DNA from: Roseovarius gaetbuli
Lineage (GTDB): Bacteria > Pseudomonadota > Alphaproteobacteria > Rhodobacterales > Rhodobacteraceae
Length of the DNA: 64,000 nt
Assembly: GCF_900172365.1 (NCBI RefSeq)
Contig: NZ_FWFJ01000010.1
Span: 1 to 64,000, forward strand
Reading direction: 5' to 3'
Part shown: in pieces, positions 8,482-15,284 of the stretch
Layout: each line of letters opens with the position of its first letter
How positions within the stretch are numbered: the stretch's first letter is position 1
Notes under the pieces: model-generated
Databases searched by the model: none
Told to the model about the DNA's origin: nothing
The model's input: only the letters and a program-made list of their open reading frames with translations
Translations under genes and position numbers: made by a program

Positions 8482-9900
8482 TCAGTCTTCCTTGTGCAGG
8501 GCGGCCAGGGCCTCGACCCGCGCCAGAACCTCGGGCAGGGGATCGCACGAGCGGCGCGTTTCAAGGTTCACATGCAGCATGAACTGATCCGATGTGGCCA
8601 GAAGCTCGCCATCGCTTTCGCGCTTCATCTCATGATAACACCGCAGCTTTTTGCCCGACCCTTCGGTCACGCGGGTTTCGACGATGATGTGTTCGCCGGC
8701 CTGCGCCTCGGCCAAAAACTTGATCGTGGTCTCGGCGGTGAAATAGCTGTTGCCCGCCGCGATATAGGCGGCATCGGCGCCGACATGGGTCATCACCGCA
8801 TCGGCCGCATCGCTAAAGAGCTGGCCATAGCGGCCCTCGTTCATATGACCGTTATAATCGGTCCAATCGGCGGGAATGACACGGCGCGCGCTGACAATCG
8901 GCTGGCCATCCTCAAGCCTAGGGCGGAACGTCACCTGATGCTCGTTGATCAGCCGCCCGGCGGCGTTGCCTTGCTGGCGCAGGGCGCGCATCATCGCGAT
9001 CAGGTTGTTGTCGCGCTTGCGCTCAAGCTCACGGATGCTCAGGTGGCCCGATTGCGCATCGGATTGATCGGCGATCATCTGGGCAAGCTCATCGGTCAGT
9101 TCCGGCACATCCATCAGCTTGGTCCAGGGCCACTGAAGGCAGGGGCCGAACTGATCAATGAAATGCCTCATTCCGGCCTCGCCGCCGGCGATGCGGTAGG
9201 TCTCGAACAGGCCCATTTGCCCCCAGCGGAGGCCAAAGCCAAAGCGGATTGCGTTGTCGATTTCTTCGGTCGTCGCGATCCCGTCCTTGATAAGCCAAAG
9301 CGCCTCGCGCCACACGGCCTCTAGGAAACGATCGGCGATATGGGCGTCGATTTCCTTTTTGACATGAAGCGGATAGAGGCCAAGCGCGGTCAGGGTCTCG
9401 CTGGCCTCCGCCACCAGGTCGGCGCTGTTCTTCTCGGTCGTGACAAGCTCGATCAGCGGCAAAAGATAGACCGGGTTGAACGGATGCGTCACCACGATCT
9501 GTTCGGGGCGCGTGGCGCAGCCCTGCAATTCCGAGGGCTTGAAGCCAGAGGTGGACGAGCCGATGATCGCGCCCGCGTCGCAATGCTCCTGCAAGGTCTG
9601 ATAGACCTTGCGCTTGAGCGCGAGGCGCTCGGGCACGCTTTCCTGAATCCAGCTTGCCCCTGCCACAGCCTCGGACATAGTGTTGTGAAAACTCAATGCG
9701 CCCTCGGCGGGCAGCGCCACATCGTAAAGCATCGGCAGCGCGTGGCGTGCATTGCCCAAGACCTCGCCGATTTTGCGCTCGGCCTCGGGATCGGGGTCGA
9801 ACACCCGCACATCCCAACCATTGAGCAGGAACCGCGCCGCCCATCCGCCGCCGATCACGCCCCCGCCGATAATTGCTGCTGTTTTCGTCATCTTTGTCAC
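8482..9900 (-). CDS. L-carnitine 3-dehydrogenase fused to a hotdog thioesterase (betainyl-CoA thioesterase)
   Basis: This 472-residue two-domain protein starts with a 3-hydroxyacyl-CoA dehydrogenase-like domain (about 1-320). Its NAD motif is IIGGGVIGGGWAARFLLNGW, and TSGFKPSELQ and VVTHPFNPVYLLPLIELV are typical of L-carnitine dehydrogenase. A hotdog thioesterase domain follows (about 330-472), with DWTDYNGHMNEGRYGQLFSD resembling the acyl-CoA thioesterase active-site segment. The first domain oxidises L-carnitine to 3-dehydrocarnitine. The second probably hydrolyses betainyl-CoA to glycine betaine after the cleavage enzyme has acted. Fusing the two steps that flank the cleavage reaction fits the operon. 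The start lies 5 bases after the lipocalin gene's stop. Confidence 0.87.
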   Translation of the reverse strand: MTKMTKTAAIIGGGVIGGGWAARFLLNGWDVRVFDPDPEAERKIGEVLGNARHALPMLYDVALPAEGALSFHNTMSEAVAGASWIQESVPERLALKRKVYQTLQEHCDAGAIIGSSTSGFKPSELQGCATRPEQIVVTHPFNPVYLLPLIELVTTEKNSADLVAEASETLTALGLYPLHVKKEIDAHIADRFLEAVWREALWLIKDGIATTEEIDNAIRFGFGLRWGQMGLFETYRIAGGEAGMRHFIDQFGPCLQWPWTKLMDVPELTDELAQMIADQSDAQSGHLSIRELERKRDNNLIAMMRALRQQGNAAGRLINEHQVTFRPRLEDGQPIVSARRVIPADWTDYNGHMNEGRYGQLFSDAADAVMTHVGADAAYIAAGNSYFTAETTIKFLAEAQAGEHIIVETRVTEGSGKKLRCYHEMKRESDGELLATSDQFMLHVNLETRRSCDPLPEVLARVEALAALHKED

Positions 9901-9905
9901 TCCCG

Positions 9906-10430
9906 TTAGCGCAGGATCATTGCGCCGGTATCATATCCGTTGAAATCCAGAATTTCGCGCGCGGCGGTGATCCGGTCTGTGCCGCCCGCCGCGGCGCGGT
10001 CAAGCACCCAGCCATAGCCGCCATCGGGCGCGCCGATGGCAGCGGTGCGATAGCCTTCATCGACCCAGATCACCCATAAATCGCGGGGTTTGCCGCCTTG
10101 CGGATCTGCAAGACGCCAGCGGTTGGGGCCAAGCGGCGTGGCGCGCCAGAGGGCGGCGAAATCCTTGCACCCGCCATTGGCGTCGCATCCGCGCGACACC
10201 AGTTTGAACGCCTCTTGCCCGTCGCGGGCGCGCAGATAGCTGACCCGCCTTAGCCACTCATCGCCGGGGTAATGCGCGCGCAGGTGCCAGTCGCCCGCAA
10301 GCCGGATGGCATCGCTGCGGCTGGTATAGGTCAGGGGCACTTGCGTGTCGCGATAGCCGGGGCCGGGGGCCTCGGGCGCGGCGCAACCCGCGATCAGCGT
10401 TGCAACCGCCAAGGCGCCCCAGATCCTCAT
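9906..10430 (-). CDS. Lipocalin-family outer-membrane lipoprotein
   Basis: This 174-residue protein has a lipoprotein signal peptide with lipobox LIAGC (Cys at residue 16). The lipocalin-type motif GDWHLRAHYPGDEW (G-x-W) is near residue 47, and a C-terminal RxxL-like segment is present. It is Blc-like and probably sits in a membrane facing the periplasm. It overlaps the upstream SDR gene by 4 bases and is 5 bases from the carnitine dehydrogenase gene, so it is translated within the operon. Its role there is unknown; carnitine is hydrophilic, so acylcarnitine or envelope lipid handling is only a guess. Confidence 0.72.
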   Translation of the reverse strand: MRIWGALAVATLIAGCAAPEAPGPGYRDTQVPLTYTSRSDAIRLAGDWHLRAHYPGDEWLRRVSYLRARDGQEAFKLVSRGCDANGGCKDFAALWRATPLGPNRWRLADPQGGKPRDLWVIWVDEGYRTAAIGAPDGGYGWVLDRAAAGGTDRITAAREILDFNGYDTGAMILR

Positions 10431-11191
10431 GGCACCAAGGTCTCTGTGTGTCCGTCCACCGCCAGAACCTGCCCCGAAATCTTGTTCGCGGCAGGCGAGG
10501 CGAGGAACAGCGCCATATCGGCCAGATCATCGACATTGACCCAACTGCGCAGGCTCACGCCCTTGACATATTGCGCGCGTACCTCGTCCTCGGATTTGCC
10601 GCCTGCCGCCGCCTCCATCGCCACAACACGGTCCATCCGGTCGCCCTCGACCGCGCCGGGTGCAAGCGCGTTGACGCGCACGCCGACGGGGCCAAGCTCC
10701 ATCGCCAATGTCTTGGTCAGGCCGACCAGGCCCCATTTCGCCGCCGCATAGGGCGCGCGCAGCGGGTAGCCGAACAAGCCCGCCGTCGAGCTTGTGATCA
10801 CGATCAGGCCAGAGCCTTGTGCGCGCATAACCCGCGCCGCCCACCGACAGGTCAGGAAGGTGCCCGAGAGGTTCACATCCAGACAGGCGCGCCAGGCGTC
10901 ATACTTCAGATCCTCGATCCGCCCGGCGGGCCCGCCGGTGCCGGCATTGGCGCAGACCACATCGACGCCGCCCCATGCGCGTTCGACATCGGCGAAAAAC
11001 GCCTCCATCTGGGTCTCGTCGGTGACATCGGCCTGAGCGGCGATAAACGCGGGATGCTCGGCGCGGACCCGCGCCACCGCCGCACCATCGGCGTCACAGA
11101 TCGCAACCCGGTCACCGCGCGCCGCGAAGCGTTTGGCAAGCCCAAGCCCGATCCCCGACGCGCCGCCGGTGATCAGAACGCGCTCGTTCAT
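10427..11191 (-). CDS. Short-chain dehydrogenase/reductase of the carnitine operon
   Basis: This 254-residue classical SDR has the cofactor motif TGGASGIG (residues 8-15), NAG-type motif CANAGTGG, catalytic Ser in ITSSTAG and active-site YAAAK. The Asp after beta-2 (ICDADG) suggests NAD(H) preference. The substrate cannot be read from sequence. In this operon it could act on an acetoacetate- or carnitine-derived hydroxy acid, for example D-carnitine or 3-hydroxybutyrate. It overlaps both neighbours by ATGA, indicating translational coupling. Confidence 0.82.
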   Translation of the reverse strand: MNERVLITGGASGIGLGLAKRFAARGDRVAICDADGAAVARVRAEHPAFIAAQADVTDETQMEAFFADVERAWGGVDVVCANAGTGGPAGRIEDLKYDAWRACLDVNLSGTFLTCRWAARVMRAQGSGLIVITSSTAGLFGYPLRAPYAAAKWGLVGLTKTLAMELGPVGVRVNALAPGAVEGDRMDRVVAMEAAAGGKSEDEVRAQYVKGVSLRSWVNVDDLADMALFLASPAANKISGQVLAVDGHTETLVP

Positions 11192-12102
11192 CCGCGCGGC
11201 GCCTGTTTGGTGAGGCCCAGCTTGTCGCGCACCTCTTGCGGGCCGATCACCCGCGCGCCAAGGTTCTCGATGATCCCGACCGCGCGTTCAACAAGTTGCG
11301 CATTGGTCGCCAGAATGCCGCGATCAAGCATCAGGTTATCCTCAAGCCCGACGCGCACATTGCCGCCCGCAAGAACGCTTGCCGCCACATAAGGCATCTG
11401 GTTGCGCCCAAGGCCAAAGGCCGAAAACGTCCAGTTGTCCGGCACGTTATTGACCATCGCCATGAAGGTATTGAGATCATCCGGCGCGCCCCACGGCACG
11501 CCCATGCAGAGCTGCACAAGCGCGTCGGGCTCCAGAATGCCATCGGCGACAAGCTGTTTGGCATACCAGAGATGGCCGGTGTCAAAGGCCTCGATCTCTG
11601 GCTTTACGCCAAGCTCGGTCATCATCCGGCCCATCGCTTGCAACATGCCGGGGGTGTTGGTCATCACGTAATCGGCCTCGGCGAAATTCATCGTGCCGCA
11701 ATCGAGCGTGCAGATTTCCGGCAGGCAGTCGGCCACATGCGCCACCCTCTCGGTCGCGCCCGCCATATCGGTGCCGGCCGCTTTCGGCGGCAGCGGGCTC
11801 TCAACCCCGCCAAAGACGATATCGCCGCCCATCCCGGCGGTCAGGTTCAGCACCACGTCGGTGGCGCTGTCGCGGATGCGGTCGGTGACCTCGCGAAACA
11901 GGCCAAGATCACGGCTTGGCGCGCCGGTTTCGGGGTCGCGCACGTGGCAATGCACCACGGCCGCCCCGGCCTTGGCCGCCGCAATCGCGCTGTCGGCGAT
12001 CTGTTCGGGCGAGCGCGGCACATGCGGGCTTTTGTCTTGCGTGCCCCCCGATCCGGTGACGGCACAGGTGATGAAAACCTCGCGGTTCATGGTAAGCGGC
12101 AT
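11188..12102 (-). CDS. Beta-keto acid cleavage enzyme (BKACE, DUF849), probable 3-dehydrocarnitine cleavage enzyme
   Basis: This is a 304-residue TIM-barrel BKACE protein. The N-terminal segment is EVFITCAVTGSGGTQDKSPH, and the Zn-binding HCHVRDPETGAPS follows near residue 45. These enzymes condense a beta-keto acid with acetyl-CoA and yield acetoacetate plus a new CoA ester. With 3-dehydrocarnitine the CoA product is betainyl-CoA, which fits the adjacent dehydrogenase-thioesterase fusion. The start at 12102 (MPLTMNREVF) is supported by a GGAG-rich site just upstream and by family length. It is the first gene of the operon, divergent from the regulator. Confidence 0.87.
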   Translation of the reverse strand: MPLTMNREVFITCAVTGSGGTQDKSPHVPRSPEQIADSAIAAAKAGAAVVHCHVRDPETGAPSRDLGLFREVTDRIRDSATDVVLNLTAGMGGDIVFGGVESPLPPKAAGTDMAGATERVAHVADCLPEICTLDCGTMNFAEADYVMTNTPGMLQAMGRMMTELGVKPEIEAFDTGHLWYAKQLVADGILEPDALVQLCMGVPWGAPDDLNTFMAMVNNVPDNWTFSAFGLGRNQMPYVAASVLAGGNVRVGLEDNLMLDRGILATNAQLVERAVGIIENLGARVIGPQEVRDKLGLTKQAPRG

Positions 12103-12183
12103 GGGGGCTCCTCCGGGGATGATGGTCTGGCTTAGCCTAGCGCGCTGGTGTTGATCTATATCTTGCAGTAAAAGACAAAAATC
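12103..12183. promoter_or_regulatory. Divergent promoter region of the carnitine operon and its regulator
   Basis: Only 81 bases separate the start of the catabolic operon (minus strand) from the start of the GlxA-type regulator (plus strand). The AT-rich half near the regulator (12150-12180, with TGATCTATATCTTGCAGTAA) is a plausible -10 region. No clear long palindrome was found. That both genes are controlled from here is inferred from the arrangement. Confidence 0.5.
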
Positions 12184-13134
12184 ATGCCGCAATGGACAAA
12201 ATCACCAGACGCCCCGGTTAGCATCGCCTTCCTGATCTTTGATCAGTTCTCAAACCTGTGCCTTGCCAACTGTCTTGAGCCGCTGCGCGCGGCCAATACC
12301 CTGACGCGGCGGTCAAGTTTCGACTGGCAGATTTTGACACGCACCGGCGAGCCGGTCCTGTCGTCTTCGGGGATGCAGGTGGTGCCGCACAAGCCGCTCA
12401 AGGCGCTTGAGACCTGTGATTGCCTGTTCGTTGTGGCGAGTTACGCCCATACCAAGCACGACACCGCCGACACCCGCCGCGCGCTGCGCGCCGCCGTGAC
12501 GCGCGCCAAAAATGTGGTCGGTCTGGATGCCGGGCCATGGCTTTTGGCCTCGGCGGGTTTGCTGAACGGGCGGCGCGCCACGGTGCATTGGGACCTGCTT
12601 GACGCCTTTACCGAGCGGTTTCTCGATATCGAGGTGGCGCGCGCGCGGGTGCTGAGCGATGGGCCTTACATGACCTGCGCCGGGGCGATGTCGGCGCTTG
12701 ATCTGACGCTGGGGCTGATTGCCGATCGGTTGGGCCTGTCGGTGCGCCTTGATGTCGAGGCGATGTTTATTCACGGTGACCCCCCGGTCAGCGCGGCCCG
12801 TGAGGGGCAGGCGGTGGGCGATGCGCTTGTGCGCCGGGCGCTGACGGTGATGCGCGACACGCTTGAGCGGCCCCTGTCACAGGCCGAGCTTGCGCGCCAC
12901 CTGTCGTGTCAGGCGCGCACGCTTGATCGTCGGTTTCGCGCCGGGCTTGGGGCGCCGCCGGGCACGGTTTACCGGCATCTGCGGCTGTCGTCGGCGCGCA
13001 AGATGCTAGAAGGCACCAGTCTTGGTATTGCCGAAATCGCCCTGCGCTGTGGCTATGATTCCCCGGCGGCCATGGCCCGCGCGATGCGGCGCCATTACGG
13101 CGCCAGCCCGCGCGAGTTGCGCAAATCCGGCTGA
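12184..13134 (+). CDS. GlxA/CdhR-type AraC-family transcriptional regulator of carnitine catabolism
   Basis: This 316-residue protein has an N-terminal DJ-1/PfpI-like amidotransferase domain (SIAFLIFDQFSNLCLANCLE to about residue 190) and a C-terminal AraC HTH pair (about 215-316). Segments include LSQAELARHLSCQARTLDRR, VYRHLRLSSARKML and IAEIALRCGYDSPAAMARAM. CdhR of Pseudomonas is a GlxA-family activator of carnitine dehydrogenase genes, and the same layout with divergent transcription suggests the same job here. The start codon ATG is followed by MPQWTKSPDAP. Confidence 0.85.
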   Translation: MPQWTKSPDAPVSIAFLIFDQFSNLCLANCLEPLRAANTLTRRSSFDWQILTRTGEPVLSSSGMQVVPHKPLKALETCDCLFVVASYAHTKHDTADTRRALRAAVTRAKNVVGLDAGPWLLASAGLLNGRRATVHWDLLDAFTERFLDIEVARARVLSDGPYMTCAGAMSALDLTLGLIADRLGLSVRLDVEAMFIHGDPPVSAAREGQAVGDALVRRALTVMRDTLERPLSQAELARHLSCQARTLDRRFRAGLGAPPGTVYRHLRLSSARKMLEGTSLGIAEIALRCGYDSPAAMARAMRRHYGASPRELRKSG

Positions 13135-13140
13135 GGTGGA

Positions 13141-14424
13141 TCAGAGGGTCGGCAGGCGATACATGCCGGAGCTGGAAAACGCGATCGAACTTCCGTCTTC
13201 GATATCCTCGGCAAAGCGCTGTGCGATGACGCGAAGCGCGGTTTGCCGCCCCTTGGCCACCAGGGCACGCCGCGACGGAAGCGCAGGTGTCAGCCCGGGT
13301 TTCAGCAGGGTCTGTGACCAGATCAGCGGGTGCAACTCCTGCATGTGATTTTCCAAAAGCCAGTCAAGACAGTCATGGATGCGCGCGCGCGATGCCTCGG
13401 CGCCCAAAGGCAGACGCGCCTTGCCGCTGCGCGGGGCCATCACGATGCCGCAAAAGGCGGAAAGCTGATTGATCACATGCTGATCTCGCTTGCGCGCCAC
13501 GATATCGCGCAGCCCGTCGATGAAGAAATCGCAATCCAGCCGCTCAAGCGCGCCGGGATCAAGCGCCAATGCATCAAGGTAAACCCAGGCATATCCGCCC
13601 GCGCCCCAAACCTCGCCGGTACGCGCGGCGGTGCGGCGCGCCTCAAGGTCGAGCATCTCGTAACTGCCATAGCGCGTGGGCAAGATCACCTCGCCAAGGG
13701 CGCGCATGTGGCGCGGGCTATCGGGGTCAAGGTCGATCAGTTTCTCGTAATCATCCGCCACCCGAAGGCGTGGCCTCTGCCGCCCGGCCAAAAGCGCGCA
13801 TTGCGCCGAGGCCAGCGACGGCGCGTCAAGGTCAACCCCGTCAAAGGGCCCGAGAATATCGTCGGCGCGCTTGAAATGCAGGTGAAACTGCGCCTCGTGC
13901 TCGACGGTTTTGCGCTCTGTTGCCGTCGCGCGCCAGGCCCAGCCGATGTCGATATGGGTCAGCGCCACGATCAGCGCACAGGCATAGTTGTCATGAAATT
14001 CGGCGCGCATTTCCTCAAGCGCGTCAATGCCCGCAGTGTCCGGCGCAACCCCGTCATGCAGCGAATCCTCGGCCGCCGCGACCACATCGGCGCGCGCGCC
14101 ATAGGCCAAAAGCATCGTGGCATTCTCGCCGCCCGGCGTGCGCAGCCGAGCCTCGTCGCCATATTCAATCAGGCGCGCCAGCTCTTCCCACATTTCCTGG
14201 CGGGCAAGTTTCTGGCCTTTGTCCTGATGGGTGGCACGGGCCATTTCCTCATCGGTGACCGGCAGGGACGGCAACAGGATGCGCTTGGTCAGGCTGTCCA
14301 GGTCGGTCTGCGGCTTGCGGCGCAACAGCCCCAGCAAGTCAGGCAGGCGGCGCCCATCGCGGCCCTTGCGCATGCGCGGGTACGGTGTGGTATTCTCTGA
14401 TTCTGCAATCGGTTCGAAAGGCAT
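13141..14424 (-). CDS. Conserved hypothetical protein
   Basis: I do not recognise a characterised family. The 427-residue soluble protein has no signal peptide or membrane segment. It contains blocks such as DNYACALIVALTHIDIGWAWRA, WGAGGYAWVYLDALALDPGA and LSAFCGIVMAPRSGKARLPL that look like a helical-repeat or enzyme core rather than random coding. Codon use matches its neighbours. It converges with the regulator gene, with only 6 bases between the stops, so it is probably not part of the carnitine operon. Confidence 0.75.
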   Translation of the reverse strand: MPFEPIAESENTTPYPRMRKGRDGRRLPDLLGLLRRKPQTDLDSLTKRILLPSLPVTDEEMARATHQDKGQKLARQEMWEELARLIEYGDEARLRTPGGENATMLLAYGARADVVAAAEDSLHDGVAPDTAGIDALEEMRAEFHDNYACALIVALTHIDIGWAWRATATERKTVEHEAQFHLHFKRADDILGPFDGVDLDAPSLASAQCALLAGRQRPRLRVADDYEKLIDLDPDSPRHMRALGEVILPTRYGSYEMLDLEARRTAARTGEVWGAGGYAWVYLDALALDPGALERLDCDFFIDGLRDIVARKRDQHVINQLSAFCGIVMAPRSGKARLPLGAEASRARIHDCLDWLLENHMQELHPLIWSQTLLKPGLTPALPSRRALVAKGRQTALRVIAQRFAEDIEDGSSIAFSSSGMYRLPTL

Positions 14425-14563
14425 GGCGTCTCCGGCGTGCTACTCTGGAACACCCTGACGCCGCTTTTCGACCAAAAGAGGGCAAGCCTAGGGTGAAGGC
14501 AGGGAATTTGCGGCCAACCGCATCGGCGTTGCTTTGGCGGACGACTCGGGGCACACTCGACTC

Positions 14564-15226
14564 ATGAAAAAGCTGCTGTTTGTTGTTTTTATTGCGATTT
14601 TCCCGCTCTCCAGTCTTGCTGAAGAGGGCGCGAATAGCGCTTTTCCCCTGTCACCGCTGGCGCGCGATGGCAATATTCCGCGCACAAGATGGGAACACCG
14701 GGCCGATGCGCCCCTTTTAACCCGTACGGCCTTGTCGGCCCTCAAGGCGCATGGCGCCGCGCTGACAAAGGTGGTGCCGCGCGACATCGTAACCTGGTGC
14801 CCGGCCTATCCGCAGGCCAGCGATGCCAATCGGCGGGCGTTCTGGGTTGGGTTTTTATCGGCCCTGGCCAAGCATGAAAGCACGTATAACCCGCGTGCCG
14901 TGGGCGGTGGTGGGCGATGGTACGGGCTGTTGCAGATCCTGCCAGCCACGGCGCGCGGCTATCAATGTCGTGCGGGATCAGGCGAGGCATTGCAGGACGG
15001 GCCTGCAAACCTGTCCTGTGCGGTGCGGATCATGGCGCATACGGTTTTGCGCGACGGGGTGGTGTCGGAGGGCATGCGCGGCGTGGCCGCCGATTGGGGG
15101 CCGCTGCACAGCGCCAGAAAGCGCCAGGACATGCAACGCTGGACCCGTGCACAAAGCTATTGCAAACCGCTCTCTTCCGTCCGCCCCCGCACGCGCCCTG
15201 CACGCCTTGCGCAGGTCGTTGACTGA
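14564..15226 (+). CDS. Lytic transglycosylase SLT-domain protein (exported)
   Basis: A signal peptide (MKKLLFVVFIAIFPLSSLAE) precedes a 220-residue protein whose C-terminal half carries the SLT lysozyme-like fold. The probable catalytic Glu is in KHESTYNPRAVGGGG, followed by WYGLLQILPATARGY, the family GLLQI-type motif. It would cleave peptidoglycan between MurNAc and GlcNAc in the periplasm. The start at 14564 gives a proper signal peptide; the ORF can be extended 10 residues upstream without one. The domain is short for the family and ends with a basic proline-rich tail. Confidence 0.8.
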   Translation: MKKLLFVVFIAIFPLSSLAEEGANSAFPLSPLARDGNIPRTRWEHRADAPLLTRTALSALKAHGAALTKVVPRDIVTWCPAYPQASDANRRAFWVGFLSALAKHESTYNPRAVGGGGRWYGLLQILPATARGYQCRAGSGEALQDGPANLSCAVRIMAHTVLRDGVVSEGMRGVAADWGPLHSARKRQDMQRWTRAQSYCKPLSSVRPRTRPARLAQVVD

Positions 15227-15231
15227 GTCCC

Positions 15232-15279
15232 AGAAAATTCGGCGAATTTTCTGTCTCATTTTCTTCGACGAAGAAAATG
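15232..15279. terminator. Tandem hairpins between convergent genes (bidirectional terminator)
   Basis: Two perfect hairpins sit back to back between the transglycosylase stop and the pepN stop. The first is AGAAAATTC-ggc-GAATTTTCT (15232-15252). The second is CATTTTCTTC-gac-GAAGAAAATG (15257-15279). The A/T runs within the stems give T-tracts on either strand, as expected for a terminator serving both genes. Confidence 0.65.
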
Positions 15280-15284
15280 GCCGC

